Assembly: GCF_039655875.1 (NCBI RefSeq)
Contig: NZ_JBBYXK010000001.1
Location: forward strand, 248,001 to 312,000
DNA from: Emcibacter sp. SYSU 3D8
GTDB taxonomy: Bacteria > Pseudomonadota > Alphaproteobacteria > SMXS01
Direction of reading: 5' to 3'
Length of the DNA stretch: 64,000 bases
Shown: positions 37,130 through 47,100 of the stretch, piece by piece
Layout: every line of letters starts with the position of its first letter
How positions within the stretch are numbered: position 1 is the stretch's first letter
Notes under the pieces: generated by a model
Told to the model about the DNA's origin: nothing
Seen by the model: the letters and a program-made list of their open reading frames with translations, nothing else
The model's database searches: none
Translations under genes and position numbers: made by a program

Positions 37130-39411
37130 TCTAGTCCGTTCACCGTTTGCCTGTAATACTTCGACTTGTTCCCGAATGTCGGACTGAAGGGAAGGTCCTG
37201 TAGTTCCGCGTCCTTCGTCCCGGGATCGCTTACCACTTTGAAGATAAGCTGGAAGCCTACCGAGGTCGACGGCCGCACGTCCCGATCATCCGTAAAATCC
37301 CGACGCGCCCGCAGCCGGAACCGGAGACACTCATCTTCGTACGTGAAGCCGCCACCCGCCGTCAAGGCACCACCGTCGCGCTCGAAGTCGTAGGCGAAGT
37401 CGGCGTTCATCGTCCAGTACCGGGACAACTTGATGCTGGCGGCGGTTCGGAGTTCCTTGCGGTCGGGAAGGGTGGGGTCGAAGCCGTTGCGCTTGATGTC
37501 GGTATAGCCCAGCGCGAACCGGTAGTCCGCAGGCCCGAACACGACGAGACCCTCGTTGCGCACGAGGTTGAAGCCATCGTCGTCGAACCGCATGCGGTGA
37601 TAATAATCGAAGAAGCCCGGGATACCGAGCATGGCCGTCATCACCACGTCCGAGGTGCGCTCGCGCAGGCCGGAATCGGCGGGCAGGCTGAAATCCCGGT
37701 TGAAGCGGTAGCTTTCACCGACGGTCACCGACGCCTTGACGCCGTTGTCGGCGTAGTAGCGATAGCGAACGCCATAGGCGATGCGCGTGCCGCCCTCCCA
37801 GCGATCCGAACCGGGAAATCGGTCGATGGCGAAGAGGTTCGAGGTGTCCAGGTCGAATGCCTGGCTGTCCTCGTTGGGAATTTCATCGTTGTTGGCATGG
37901 GCCGGACTGGACACCACGGTGACCATGGGCTCGATGATCTGGTGCGACGTCGTGCCATAGCGGATGAACGGGTAGCGCCATTCCAGCGCGGCATAGGGCA
38001 CGTAGCGGCCCTCGAAGTTGCTGCCGGTCAGCACATCGGGCTGGGCGACGAGATCGGCGGCGGATGGATCCTCCCACCCATGCAGGTAATAGGTGTCGGC
38101 CCGCATGCCGACGGTCAGCTTGTAGATATCGCCCAGCGGCGAGGTGAAAGGCACTTCATAGCGTCCGTCCAGCGACAGGCGGCCGGTGTCGGCGCTGTCG
38201 GTGCGGGTCAGCATCGACATGCTGGCATCGGCGCTGAAATGACCGCCCAGCCAGCTTGGCTTGCCGACGAAATTATACTGGATCAGGGGCAGGGCGATCG
38301 GTGTGGTGCCGCCCATATCCTCCTCGCGCAGGCCCTGGAACGCATAGGCGCCGATATGCAGGTAACTCTGTTCCCAGAACCGCTCGAGGTAGAGATGGTT
38401 GATCAGGCTGTCAGCGCGCGAGATGTCGTAGCGGCGCAGATAGGTATCGTCGGACGCCAGCGCCAGGTCGAATCCCCAGCGCCAGTCCTTGTCGATCTGG
38501 AACTGACCGTTCCCGAAGATGTGGCCGCGGAATTCGTCGCCCGGAATCTGGTTGTTGTCGTCGTCGCGCTTGCTCACATAGGTGCCGCTGCCGTCGAGGC
38601 TGAACTGCCCCGTCCTGGTGCGCTGCCGGTATTCCAGCTTCAGCACGGCACGCTCGCCCGAAGTGATCATGGGCGTGATGGTCATGTCCTTGCTTGGCGA
38701 AATGTTCCAGAAATAGGGAACCTCCGCCGTGAAACCCAGTACCGACGACGTGCCGAAATCCGGCGAAAGGAAACCGCTTGCGCGCTTCACGCTGGCGTCC
38801 GGATGCTTCAGCCAGGGCGTGTAGATGATCGGCAGGCCCATCAGTTCCAGCGTGGCGTTGTGGTAGGTCAGGGTCTTGCGGTTCTCGTCATGGACCACCT
38901 TGATCGCCCTGATCTGCCAAAGCGGCGCCTTGTCGGGTTCGTCCTCGCAAATGGCGCAGGCTGAATAGACCGCATGGTCAAGGATGTTGCGTTCGCCATC
39001 GACCCGGCGGCCGGAATTGGCCGCCAGCCGCTCACCGTCCTTGAACAGCACATACATGCTCTGGACCACGCCGGACTTGAGGTCGCCTGTCAGTTCCAGC
39101 GATGCGCCGGTCGACACGTTGCCGCTCTTGTCGACCAGCCGGATATGGCCATGCGCCACGGCCTTGTCGGCGGTGCGGTCATAGACGATCTCGTCGGCGC
39201 GAAGGGTGATGTCCTCATAGACGATCTCGACATTGCCCTTGCCGGTGATCCTATCGCCCTTGTCGTCCACGACGATCTCGTCGGCGGCCCAGGTCGCCTT
39301 TTTCGGCTCGGCGGCCGGAATTGCCGGCTGGGCCTGGGCGGACAGCACGTTAAAGACGCTGGCGACAGCACCCAAAACCGCCATCCTCCGTAATGTATCG
39401 AGCCAGGCCAT
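37126..39411 (-). CDS. lptD: LPS-assembly protein LptD
   Basis: LptD is the outer membrane barrel that inserts lipopolysaccharide. A signal peptide (about residues 1-28, ending 'LSAQA') precedes the OstA/LptA-like jellyroll ('ATWAADEIVVDDKGDRITGK', about 40-140), and a 26-stranded barrel domain fills the rest. Alphaproteobacterial features such as 'YSACAICEDEPDKAPLWQIR' are visible. The C-terminal aromatic segment expected for BAM recognition is not clear; the protein ends 'YRQTVNGLE'. The ATG at 39411 is used (a TTG precedes it). lptF and lptG, normally just upstream between pepA and lptD, are absent. Confidence 0.95.
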   Translation of the reverse strand: MAWLDTLRRMAVLGAVASVFNVLSAQAQPAIPAAEPKKATWAADEIVVDDKGDRITGKGNVEIVYEDITLRADEIVYDRTADKAVAHGHIRLVDKSGNVSTGASLELTGDLKSGVVQSMYVLFKDGERLAANSGRRVDGERNILDHAVYSACAICEDEPDKAPLWQIRAIKVVHDENRKTLTYHNATLELMGLPIIYTPWLKHPDASVKRASGFLSPDFGTSSVLGFTAEVPYFWNISPSKDMTITPMITSGERAVLKLEYRQRTRTGQFSLDGSGTYVSKRDDDNNQIPGDEFRGHIFGNGQFQIDKDWRWGFDLALASDDTYLRRYDISRADSLINHLYLERFWEQSYLHIGAYAFQGLREEDMGGTTPIALPLIQYNFVGKPSWLGGHFSADASMSMLTRTDSADTGRLSLDGRYEVPFTSPLGDIYKLTVGMRADTYYLHGWEDPSAADLVAQPDVLTGSNFEGRYVPYAALEWRYPFIRYGTTSHQIIEPMVTVVSSPAHANNDEIPNEDSQAFDLDTSNLFAIDRFPGSDRWEGGTRIAYGVRYRYYADNGVKASVTVGESYRFNRDFSLPADSGLRERTSDVVMTAMLGIPGFFDYYHRMRFDDDGFNLVRNEGLVVFGPADYRFALGYTDIKRNGFDPTLPDRKELRTAASIKLSRYWTMNADFAYDFERDGGALTAGGGFTYEDECLRFRLRARRDFTDDRDVRPSTSVGFQLIFKVVSDPGTKDAELQDLPFSPTFGNKSKYYRQTVNGLE

Positions 39412-39642
39412 CAACGGATTCCAACGGGCAGGCAGGTCAGGTGATCCTTATCGGACACGGTCATCGTGCGCCGGTAACTACACGTTCGTAAAGCCGGATG
39501 CTACTGGATTGAAAGCCATGCTGCCCCGCCAAGGGTGTTCCCTTTCAATTTCGTTGCCGTCGGCTAAGATGCAACCGGCGGGACCTTCCGGCGAGTGGGA
39601 AGCCCCATGTCCACGTACCTGAATCAAAAGGTAAGAGTTCCG

Positions 39643-41148
39643 ATGCGCATTTCCTTTACCGACGAACGAAACCAGACTTCCGGCGCGCTGGCGGTCTTTG
39701 CCCTCAAGGGCAAGACATTGACGCCGAGCGCCGAAACGTTCGACGCGCGCACCGGAGGCGCCATCCGGCGCGGCATGGATGGAGCGCGCAACAAGGGCGA
39801 CAAGGGCAAGTCCTTCGAGCTTCTCGCGCCCGCCAATGTGGACGCCCACCGCATCCTGGTTTCGGGCCTGGGTGAGGCCGCTTCCGTGACTGTCCAGGCA
39901 GCGCAAAGCGCCGGCGGCGCGGCGCTGGGCCAGTACAAGACCTCGGGCGAGGAACAGGTGATGATTTTCGCCGATGCGCTCGACGGCGCGGCGCTGTCGC
40001 CGGCGGAATTCGCCGCAAACCTGGCCTATGGCGCCCTGCTCAAGTCCTATTCGTTCGAGAAATACTTTACCAAGAAGAACGAGAATCACTCCCGGGTGAG
40101 CGTCAAGCGGCTGGTGATCGTCACCGACGATCCCAAGGGCGCCAAGAAAGCGTTCGAGCCGCTGGAGAAGATCGCCGAAGGCATCTTCCTGACCCGCGAT
40201 CTGGTCAGTGAACCGGCCAACGTCATCTATCCTGAAACCATGGCCGATGCCTGCCGGTCCCTGAACAAGCTCGGCGTCGATGTCGACGTTCTGGGCGAGG
40301 AGCGCATGGCTGAACTGGGCATGGGAGCGTTGCTCGGGGTGGGCCAGGGAAGCGCCCGCGAGAGCCAGCTCGTCGTCATGGAATGGAACGGCAACAAGGG
40401 CTCGAAGAAGGGTCCGGTGATGTTCGTCGGCAAGGGCGTGACCTTCGACACCGGCGGCATCTCGATCAAGCCGGCAGCCGGCATGGAAATGATGAAGTGG
40501 GACATGGGCGGCGCCGGCGCCGTCATCGGCCTCATGAAGGCGCTGGCCGGGCGCAAGGCCAAGGTGCACGCGGTGGGCGTGGTGGCCCTGGTCGAGAACA
40601 TGCCGTCCAGCACCGCGCAGCGTCCGGGCGATGTGGTGACGTCCATGTCGGGCCAGACCATCGAGGTGATCAATACCGACGCCGAAGGCCGGCTGGTGCT
40701 GGCCGATGCGCTGCATTACGGGCAGGAGTTGTTCAAACCCCAGTTCATCGTCGACCTGGCGACCCTGACCGGCGCCATCATCACCTCGCTGGGCAACGAA
40801 TATGGCGGCCTGTTCTCCAACGACGACGACCTGAGCCGGCTGCTGTCGGCGGCGGGCGAGGCCGAAGGCGAGAAGGTCTGGCGGCTGCCGCTGGGCGACA
40901 GCTACGACAAGATGATCAATTCGCCGATCGCCGACATGAAAAACGTGGGCACAGGCGGCAAGGCTGGCAGCATCACCGCCGCCCAGTTCCTTCAGCGGTT
41001 CATCCGGCGCGGCACGCCCTGGGCGCATCTGGACATCGCCGGCATGGCGTGGGCGGATTCGGAAAACCCGACCGTGCCCAAGGGCGGCACCGGCTACGGC
41101 ATCCGCCTGCTCAACCGCCTGGTGGCGGATCATTACGAGGGCAAATAG
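39643..41148 (+). CDS. pepA: leucyl aminopeptidase (M17 family)
   Basis: PepA is a hexameric two-metal aminopeptidase that also binds DNA in some bacteria. The diagnostic 'NTDAEGRLVLADAL' and 'VGKGVTFDTGGISIKPAAGM' segments supply the metal ligands and active-site lysine. 'TLTGAIITSLGNEYGGLFSN' is also conserved. I start at the ATG at 39643 (GAG five bases upstream), which aligns with the family; an in-frame ATG at 39607, also with a GGAAG site, would add 12 residues. The gene is divergent from lptD and is followed by holC after 9 bp. Confidence 0.95.
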   Translation: MRISFTDERNQTSGALAVFALKGKTLTPSAETFDARTGGAIRRGMDGARNKGDKGKSFELLAPANVDAHRILVSGLGEAASVTVQAAQSAGGAALGQYKTSGEEQVMIFADALDGAALSPAEFAANLAYGALLKSYSFEKYFTKKNENHSRVSVKRLVIVTDDPKGAKKAFEPLEKIAEGIFLTRDLVSEPANVIYPETMADACRSLNKLGVDVDVLGEERMAELGMGALLGVGQGSARESQLVVMEWNGNKGSKKGPVMFVGKGVTFDTGGISIKPAAGMEMMKWDMGGAGAVIGLMKALAGRKAKVHAVGVVALVENMPSSTAQRPGDVVTSMSGQTIEVINTDAEGRLVLADALHYGQELFKPQFIVDLATLTGAIITSLGNEYGGLFSNDDDLSRLLSAAGEAEGEKVWRLPLGDSYDKMINSPIADMKNVGTGGKAGSITAAQFLQRFIRRGTPWAHLDIAGMAWADSENPTVPKGGTGYGIRLLNRLVADHYEGK

Positions 41149-41157
41149 CAGGGGCCG

Positions 41158-41601
41158 GTGACCGAGGTCAGCTTCTATCATCTGTACCGCCGGCTGGAAG
41201 ACTCGCTTCCGAAACTGCTCGAGCGGGTCATCGCCTCCAGCCAGCGCGCCGTGGTGCTGGCCGAAACCGACGAGCGGGTCGAGGCGCTGACCAGCCAGCT
41301 CTGGACCTACAGCCCGGACTCCTTCCTGCCGCACGGCACGGCGCGCGATGCCTTCGCCGCCGACCAGCCCATCTTCCTGACCGCCGCCGAAGAAAATCCG
41401 AACGGGGCCACCATTCTCGTGGTGGTCGACGAGCGCGTGCCGGATTTCATCGGCGGGTTCGCGCGCTGCCTCGATATGTTCACCGACAGCGAGCCCTCCA
41501 AGCAGGCCGCACGCGAGCGGTGGCGTCTCTACAAGAGCGCCGGCCACGACGTGGTGTACTGGCAGCAGGATGAGAACGGCAGGTGGGAGAAGAAGGGCTA
41601 A
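41158..41601 (+). CDS. holC: DNA polymerase III chi subunit
   Basis: HolC (chi) links the clamp loader to single-strand binding protein in E. coli. The 147-residue protein has the family features 'EVSFYHLYRRLEDSLPKLLE', 'LWTYSPDSFLPHGTARDAFA' and 'DVVYWQQDENGRWEKKG' at the end. The start is a GTG directly after pepA (9 bp). pepA-holC is a conserved pair in Proteobacteria. The psi partner (holD) is absent from this window and is usually missing in Alphaproteobacteria. Confidence 0.93.
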   Translation: MTEVSFYHLYRRLEDSLPKLLERVIASSQRAVVLAETDERVEALTSQLWTYSPDSFLPHGTARDAFAADQPIFLTAAEENPNGATILVVVDERVPDFIGGFARCLDMFTDSEPSKQAARERWRLYKSAGHDVVYWQQDENGRWEKKG

Positions 41602-41692
41602 CGGCGCCGCGCCCGCCAAATCTTCCGTTGCCCGGGGCGGGCGATGCGGCTAAGAAGCCGCCGACCCGTGTCCCAACAAGGTAATGAAAATC

Positions 41693-42115
41693 ATGGCTAC
41701 CGAACGCACCCTGTCGATCCTGAAGCCCGACGCGACCCGCCGCAATCTGACTGGCAAGATCAACACCTTGCTGGAAGACGCCGGCCTGCGCATCGTCGCG
41801 CAGAAGCGCATCCAGCTCAGCCGCGCCCAGGCGGAAGGCTTCTATGCCGTGCACAGCGAGCGCCCGTTCTTCAACGACCTGGTCAGCTTCATGATCTCGG
41901 GTCCGGTCGTGGTCCAGGTGCTGGAAGGCGAGAACGCGGTGCAGAAGAACCGCGATGTGATGGGCGCCACCAACCCGGAAAACGCCGCCGAGGGCACCAT
42001 TCGCAAGACCTTCGCCGAGTCCATCGAGGCCAATTCGGCCCATGGTTCGGATTCGCTCGAGAATGCCGCCATCGAAATCGCCTACTTCTTCAGCGGCATC
42101 GAAATCGTCGGCTGA
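41693..42115 (+). CDS. ndk: nucleoside diphosphate kinase
   Basis: Ndk equilibrates nucleoside tri- and diphosphates by a phosphohistidine ping-pong. The phosphorylated histidine is H117 in '[12 protein letters not shown]', and '[20 protein letters not shown]' is the N-terminal signature. The 140-residue length is standard from the ATG at 41693, with AAGG a suitable distance upstream; the ATG 9 bases earlier is too close to that site. A strong 13-bp hairpin lies 13 bp after the stop. It follows holC by 91 bp and faces the MFS gene tail to tail. Confidence 0.97.
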   Translation: MATERTLSILKPDATRRNLTGKINTLLEDAGLRIVAQKRIQLSRAQAEGFYAVHSERPFFNDLVSFMISGPVVVQVLEGENAVQKNRDVMGATNPENAAEGTIRKTFAESIEANSAHGSDSLENAAIEIAYFFSGIEIVG

Positions 42116-42128
42116 TTGCGAAATTGCG

Positions 42129-42156
42129 CTGCCTTCGGGCCGTGGCCCGAAGGCAG
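42129..42156. terminator. strong hairpin between convergent ndk and MFS genes
   Basis: A perfect 13-bp stem (CTGCCTTCGGGCC-GT-GGCCCGAAGGCAG) closes with a two-base gap, so the actual loop will open to four or more bases. It has no run of T on either side, so termination, if any, may be Rho-assisted or simply mRNA 3'-end protection for both convergent transcripts. Confidence 0.5.
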
Positions 42157-42170
42157 AGCGATGATCGACC

Positions 42171-43403
42171 CTAGGCATCCGGCGCCGCTTGCCGGCGTTC
42201 AATGAATGCCGGCAGCTCCAGCGGCGGAAACGCAACAAGACACATCAGGGCGGCGGCATGAACCGCCGTTGCCGCGCCGGCCAACGCCGGCAGGCCCGCC
42301 ATGATGAACGGCGCCAACAGCGCGGTTCCCGCCGTCGACACCGCCATCACTGCCAGGAAAAGCAAGGCCGCGCCCCGCGCGTCGTCGCCCCGCGCGGCGA
42401 CGATGGCCCGCAAAAAGCCGGGCGGACCGCGCAGGCCAAGCCCCAGATTCATCGGCACGAACAGCGCCGTCACCACCAGGGTGTTCATGCCGCCCGCCAG
42501 TCCGTACGCCAGGATCGCCAGCGAGGCGACAAGGGCAAGTGCCGTACCGAACCAGATCAACTGTTCGGTGCCGAAGCGGCCGACCAGGCGTCCAGTGCTG
42601 GTCGTCGCCATGATGAAGCTGGTCACACCGCACAGCTGCAGGACGATGAAATCGGCCAGTTCGCCGCCCATGGCGCGCACGAAAACGGCCGGTGCGCCGA
42701 ACACAAAGATCAGTAATCCGCCCAGCGTAAACGCCTGACTCAGCGTGTAGCGCAGGAAGACACGGTCGCGGAGCAGGGCGCGGTAGCTGCCCTGTTTATG
42801 GCCGGACGTCCCGCCGGGCATCAGCCCTCGTCCCAGAACAATTGCCGCAGCCAGCGCAAATGCGAGCAGGGCGGTCGCCTCGAACGAGGCGCGCCACCCG
42901 AACCACGCCAGCAACCCGCTGCCCGCGATGGGTGCCAGTGCCGGTACGAGTGATTCCAGACTTCCCAGCACGCCGATCGCCTGGACCGCGCCGCGGTCGT
43001 CGAACAGGCCGCGGATCATGCCGGGCGTCAACACCGCGGCTGCCGCGGAAGAAAGCCCCTGCAGGAAGCGCAGGGCGATCAGCGTCTCCATGTCCGGCGC
43101 CCGGGCACAGGCGAATGAAAGTGCTGCGAAGACGGCAAGGGCGGCGCCCAGGATCGACCGGCGGTCGAAGTGGTCGCCAAGGGCTCCAAACACCAGCAGA
43201 CCCAGGGCGATTCCGGCGACGAAGGCCGCGATCACCAGCTGCGCCGCCGCCACGGTGCCGCCCAGCACATCCGGCAGGATCGGAATGGCGGGCAGGACGA
43301 GGTCGATGCCGGTCATGCCGGTGATCGTCGCTCCCACCAGCAGGCCGCACGCCGCCATGGCCCGCCAGCGGGCATGGATGTGGGTTGTGCTGGGGTCGGA
43401 CAC
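42171..43403 (-). CDS. MFS transporter, Bcr/CflA drug-efflux type
   Basis: A 410-residue, 12-helix major facilitator of the Bcr/CflA (DHA1) group. The Bcr-type features are 'GMTGIDLVLPAIPILPDVLG' in helix 1, 'GALGDHFDRRSILGAALAVF' (motif A region) and 'RFLQGLSSAAAAVLTPGMIR' in helix 4. Such transporters export drugs or metabolites with proton antiport; the substrate here is unknown. It is downstream of purN on the same strand (38 bp), which could be read-through from the pur genes. It converges with ndk. Confidence 0.85.
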   Translation of the reverse strand: MSDPSTTHIHARWRAMAACGLLVGATITGMTGIDLVLPAIPILPDVLGGTVAAAQLVIAAFVAGIALGLLVFGALGDHFDRRSILGAALAVFAALSFACARAPDMETLIALRFLQGLSSAAAAVLTPGMIRGLFDDRGAVQAIGVLGSLESLVPALAPIAGSGLLAWFGWRASFEATALLAFALAAAIVLGRGLMPGGTSGHKQGSYRALLRDRVFLRYTLSQAFTLGGLLIFVFGAPAVFVRAMGGELADFIVLQLCGVTSFIMATTSTGRLVGRFGTEQLIWFGTALALVASLAILAYGLAGGMNTLVVTALFVPMNLGLGLRGPPGFLRAIVAARGDDARGAALLFLAVMAVSTAGTALLAPFIMAGLPALAGAATAVHAAALMCLVAFPPLELPAFIERRQAAPDA

Positions 43404-43441
43404 CGGAGCCGCTCCTGAAAATGGGCGGCTACCCTATACCG

Positions 43442-44092
43442 TCAATTGCGCTCGGGACACGGATTCATGAGGCCGTCCTGCAGCGCCAGCGGGGCATCGA
43501 TATGGACGACCTTGCCCTCGACGCGCAGCTTGCCCTCGGCCATGAGGCGCAGCGCGAGCGGATAGAGCTTGTGCTCCCACGCCAGCACCCGGGCGCCGAG
43601 GCTGTCTTCGGTGTCGCCCTCGCGAACCGGCACGCAGGCCTGGAAGACGATGGGGCCTGCATCCATCTCGGGGCGCACGAAGTGCACCGTGCAGCCGGAA
43701 AACCGCACACCGTCCTCCAGCACCCGCTGATGCGTGTGCAGGCCGCGATAGGCGGGCAGCAGGGACGGGTGGATATTGAGGATGCGGTCGCGCCAGCGGT
43801 CGACGAAGTCCGCCTCCAGCAGGCGCATGAAGCCCGCAAGGCAGATCATCTCGGCGCCGCTTTCGACGATTGCCTGATGCAACGCCGCTTCGAAATCGTG
43901 GCGCGAGGGGAAATCCTTGTGGCTGATGACCTTGGTCGGCACGCCGTGGGCCCGGGCAATCTCCAGTCCGGCGGCATCGGCCTTGTTGGAGATAACGATG
44001 GCCGGTTTCGCCGGGTGACCGGGCTCGGCACAGGCTTCAAGCAGCGCCTGCATATTACTGCCCCGGCCGGAAATCAGCGTGGCGAAGCGCAT
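43442..44092 (-). CDS. purN: phosphoribosylglycinamide formyltransferase
   Basis: PurN formylates GAR with 10-formyltetrahydrofolate, the third step of purine synthesis. 'ATLISGRGSNMQALLEA' binds the phosphate, and the catalytic residues N106, H108 ('ILNIHPSLLPAYRGLHTH') and D144 ('RPEMDAGPI') are present. 216 residues. It starts 4 bp after purM, so the two are co-translated. The C-terminus is a short extension ending in 'MNPCPERN'. The purM-purN pair is conserved in Alphaproteobacteria. Confidence 0.97.
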   Translation of the reverse strand: MRFATLISGRGSNMQALLEACAEPGHPAKPAIVISNKADAAGLEIARAHGVPTKVISHKDFPSRHDFEAALHQAIVESGAEMICLAGFMRLLEADFVDRWRDRILNIHPSLLPAYRGLHTHQRVLEDGVRFSGCTVHFVRPEMDAGPIVFQACVPVREGDTEDSLGARVLAWEHKLYPLALRLMAEGKLRVEGKVVHIDAPLALQDGLMNPCPERN

Positions 44093-44096
44093 GGCG

Positions 44097-45149
44097 CTAG
44101 ATCAGGCTGACGGCGGGGTCGCCGTCCTTGCGGGCGCGGATACGGCCGATGTGAAAAACGGTTTCGCCATTCGATTCGAATATGGCTTTCGCCTGCTCCA
44201 CCTTGTCTGCCGGAACGACCACGGCCATGCCGATACCGCAGTTGAACGTGCGGATCATGTCGTCCTCGGGCACATTGCCCTCGTGCTGGAGCCAACCGAA
44301 AACGGCTGGACGGCTCCAGCTGTTCTGCTCGAGTTCGGCGCACAGCGTGCCGGACAACACGCGCGGAATGTTCTCGACCAGGCCGCCGCCGGTGATATGG
44401 GCCAGGGCATGCACCGCGCCTTCACGTATGGCGGCCAGGCAACTCGGCACGTAGATCCGCGTTGGGGTCAGCAGCGCCTCGCCCAGCGACCGCGACGGGT
44501 CGAACGGCGCCGGATCGGCATAGGACAGGCCGCTGCGCTCGACAACCTTGCGGGCAAGGGAAAAGCCATTGGAATGCAGGCCGGTGGATGCAAGGCCCAG
44601 GATCACGTCTCCGACAGCGACCGCGGCGCCGGTAAGCTGCTGGCCGCGTTCCACGGCGCCGACGGCGAAGCCGGCCAGGTCGTAATCTTCGCCCGTATAC
44701 ATGCCCGGCATTTCGGCGGTTTCGCCGCCGATCAGGGCGCAGCCGGCCTGCCGGCAGCCTTCGGCAATGCCGGCGATCACGGCAGCCGCCGCTTCCACGT
44801 CGAGCTTGCCGGTGGCGAAATAATCGAGGAACAGCAGCGGCTCGGCGCCCTGGACCACCAGGTCGTTGACGCTCATGGCGACCAGATCGATGCCGACGGT
44901 GTCGTGGCGGTTGCTGTCGATGGCCACTTTCAGCTTGGTGCCGACGCCATCGTTGCAGGCCACCAGTATCGGATCCTTGTAGCCGGCCTGCTTCAGGTCG
45001 AAGAACGCACCGAAGCCGCCCAGATCGGCGTTGGAGCCGGCACGCCTGGTCGAAGCGGCCAGCGGCTTGATGCGATTGACCAGTTCGTTACCCGCGTCGA
45101 TGTCGACGCCGGCGGTTTTGTAGTTGAGCGGCTCTGTATTGCGGGTCAC
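44097..45149 (-). CDS. purM: phosphoribosylformylglycinamidine cyclo-ligase
   Basis: PurM makes aminoimidazole ribonucleotide from FGAM with ATP, the fifth purine step. '[20 protein letters not shown]' and '[20 protein letters not shown]' form the ATP-grasp-like AIRS fold start; '[17 protein letters not shown]' and '[14 protein letters not shown]' are diagnostic. 350 residues. It is divergent from the DUF2066 gene (124 bp apart), where promoters for both must lie. purN follows on the same strand. Confidence 0.97.
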   Translation of the reverse strand: MTRNTEPLNYKTAGVDIDAGNELVNRIKPLAASTRRAGSNADLGGFGAFFDLKQAGYKDPILVACNDGVGTKLKVAIDSNRHDTVGIDLVAMSVNDLVVQGAEPLLFLDYFATGKLDVEAAAAVIAGIAEGCRQAGCALIGGETAEMPGMYTGEDYDLAGFAVGAVERGQQLTGAAVAVGDVILGLASTGLHSNGFSLARKVVERSGLSYADPAPFDPSRSLGEALLTPTRIYVPSCLAAIREGAVHALAHITGGGLVENIPRVLSGTLCAELEQNSWSRPAVFGWLQHEGNVPEDDMIRTFNCGIGMAVVVPADKVEQAKAIFESNGETVFHIGRIRARKDGDPAVSLI

Positions 45150-45273
45150 GGCGCTTCCGGGGATGTTTCGGCGGGAACTTACGGATTTACCGGCAGGAAA
45201 TCGACTCCCATATTCTGTGGGGTGCTTCCGTCAGCCTTGGTATAGTGCGGCCATGAGAATTTTCGGAGGGGGC

Positions 45274-46365
45274 ATGGGCCCGAAATCATTCGCCGTCGCC
45301 GCCATCCTGCTATGCGTGAGCGGCTTCCTCGGGGGCGGGCCGGTACAGGCCGCCGACTATTTCAATCCGTTCGAGGTCAAGGAAGTCCCCGTCGACATCA
45401 CCGCAGACACGGCGGCCAACGCGCGCACTATCGCCATCGGGGAAGCCCAGTCGCGGGCGCTCGACCTGTTGTTGCGCCGGATGACGCTGAAGGGAGACCG
45501 GGACCGGCTGCCCAGGCTCGACGGCAACAGCGTCTCGCGGCTGGTGCAGAGCATCCAGTTCGCCGACGAACGTTATTCGAGCACCCGCTACATCGCCAAG
45601 GTCACCGTCGCTTTCAACCCCGGCGGGATTCGATCGTTGCTGGGGCGCTACAACATTCCCTTCGCCGAGGCGCCGGCACATCCGGTTCTGGTGCTGCCGG
45701 TGTTGGACAGCGGTTCATCCCGCATCGCCGCCGAGTCGAATCCCTGGTGGGCGGCCTGGTCGCGGCAGGACTGGCAGGAAAACCTGCTGGCGCTGACCCT
45801 GCCGCAAGCGTCGGACGTGGATGCGTCCGGCCTCAGCGCGGCCGAGGTCATGCAGGGTGGCGGTCCGTGGATAGAAGCGCTGGGCCGCCGGTACGGCACC
45901 AGCGAGGTGGTCGTGCCGTTGGCGACGCTGCGCACAGACGGCGGCGCGGCCAGGCTGATCGTGAGAACGCACCAGTACGGGATCGCCGGCGAACGATCCA
46001 GCACCAGGGAACTGAACCAGCTTCCCGGCGAAACCATCGACAACCTACTGATGCGCGGCGCGCGCGAAATCGGCAACGACCTCACGCAGGAGTGGAAACG
46101 CAATGCCATGGTCGGGCAGGGTGCCCAGACCGACATCCTGGCGGTCATGGATCTTGCGTCGCTGCAGCAGTTGATTACGCTCCAGGACCGGCTCAAGCGC
46201 GTCCCCATGCTCAAGAATGCCACCTTGGCCAGTCTCGCCTCGCACAGGGCGCTGTTCCGGATGACCGTCACCGTGCCGCCCGAGCAGCTTACCCCTGCCA
46301 TGATCCAGTACGGCATCGATCTGGTGCAGCGCGACGGAGACTGGTACGTCTCGCCGCGCCGATAG
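45274..46365 (+). CDS. DUF2066 domain exported protein
   Basis: A 363-residue protein with a signal peptide (MGPKSFAVAAILLCVSGFLG, cleavage likely after PVQA) and a DUF2066 domain. Features include 'NPFEVKEVPVDITADTAANA', 'EAQSRALDLLLRRMTLKGD' and 'STRYIAKVTVAFNPGGIRSL'. DUF2066 has no known function; it regularly lies between purM and hdaA in Alphaproteobacteria, as here. I prefer the ATG at 45274 (GGAGG just upstream) over an ATG at 45253. hdaA starts 2 bp after its stop. Confidence 0.82.
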   Translation: MGPKSFAVAAILLCVSGFLGGGPVQAADYFNPFEVKEVPVDITADTAANARTIAIGEAQSRALDLLLRRMTLKGDRDRLPRLDGNSVSRLVQSIQFADERYSSTRYIAKVTVAFNPGGIRSLLGRYNIPFAEAPAHPVLVLPVLDSGSSRIAAESNPWWAAWSRQDWQENLLALTLPQASDVDASGLSAAEVMQGGGPWIEALGRRYGTSEVVVPLATLRTDGGAARLIVRTHQYGIAGERSSTRELNQLPGETIDNLLMRGAREIGNDLTQEWKRNAMVGQGAQTDILAVMDLASLQQLITLQDRLKRVPMLKNATLASLASHRALFRMTVTVPPEQLTPAMIQYGIDLVQRDGDWYVSPRR

Positions 46366-46367
46366 CG

Positions 46368-47015
46368 ATGCAGCTTGTCTTCGATCTTCCGGCCCGGCCG
46401 GCCATGGACCGCGAGGATTTTCTCGTCGCGGCATGTAATCGCGACGCCGTCAGCTGGATCGACCAGTGGCCGGCGTGGCCCTATCCGGCACTGGTCCTGC
46501 ATGGACCTGCAGGCAGCGGCAAGACACATCTGGCGCGGGTGTGGCAGCAACGCGCGGATGCGGTCTGGCATGACGGCGCCGGCCTCGACTCCCATCTGCG
46601 CGACCGCAGCCAGCCAACGGCGATCTGCATCGACATCAACGGCAGGGTCGAGGACGAAACCGGGCTGTTCCACCTGTTCAATCGCGCCCTCGAGCAGGGT
46701 GGCACCCTGCTGATTACCGGCCGCGCGCCGGTGCGGGACTGGGGCATTGCCCTGCCGGACCTGTTGTCGCGGCTGCAGGCGGCGCCCACCGCGACGCTGT
46801 CGGAACCTGACGACGCCCTGTTGGCCGCCGTGACCGTGAAGCTGTTCGCCGACCGTCAACTTGTCGTCGCACCCGAACTGCTGAACTATATCCTGACCAG
46901 GGTCGACCGTTCGTTCGCCGCGCTGGGCGATGCAGTTTCCCGCCTCGACCGTGCCGCGCTGCGGGAAAAGCGGCCCATTACGCCAAGGTTCGCTAAACGT
47001 ATACTCGGCTACTGA
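46368..47015 (+). CDS. hdaA: DnaA regulatory inactivator HdaA
   Basis: HdaA is an Hda-type AAA+ protein that, with the loaded sliding clamp, drives hydrolysis of DnaA-ATP after initiation. The N-terminal 'QLVFDLP' (residues 2-8) resembles the beta-clamp-binding hexapeptide of Hda. The Walker A is '[10 protein letters not shown]' (45-54); the Walker B is reduced to 'ICIDINGRV', as is common in this group. 215 residues. It lacks the DnaA DNA-binding domain. It sits 2 bp after the DUF2066 gene and before ppk1, the conserved alphaproteobacterial position. Confidence 0.9.
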   Translation: MQLVFDLPARPAMDREDFLVAACNRDAVSWIDQWPAWPYPALVLHGPAGSGKTHLARVWQQRADAVWHDGAGLDSHLRDRSQPTAICIDINGRVEDETGLFHLFNRALEQGGTLLITGRAPVRDWGIALPDLLSRLQAAPTATLSEPDDALLAAVTVKLFADRQLVVAPELLNYILTRVDRSFAALGDAVSRLDRAALREKRPITPRFAKRILGY

Positions 47016-47100
47016 CCAGGAGACGCGGCGGAAGAGCGTCACACAACTGTCACAGGCGGCGACTAGCGTCTGCCGCAGGCTTGAAAGTACGGGGGTTACG

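Noticed and set aside
39478-41619. Long minus-strand open frame opposite pepA and holC (713 codons)
   Set aside because: It is a codon-bias shadow of pepA, with no recognisable domain, signal or ribosome binding site.
45312-46367. Plus-strand frame upstream of hdaA, in frame with it and overlapping the DUF2066 gene
   Set aside because: It is the +1 shadow of DUF2066; hdaA begins at its own ATG at 46368 with the clamp-binding motif.
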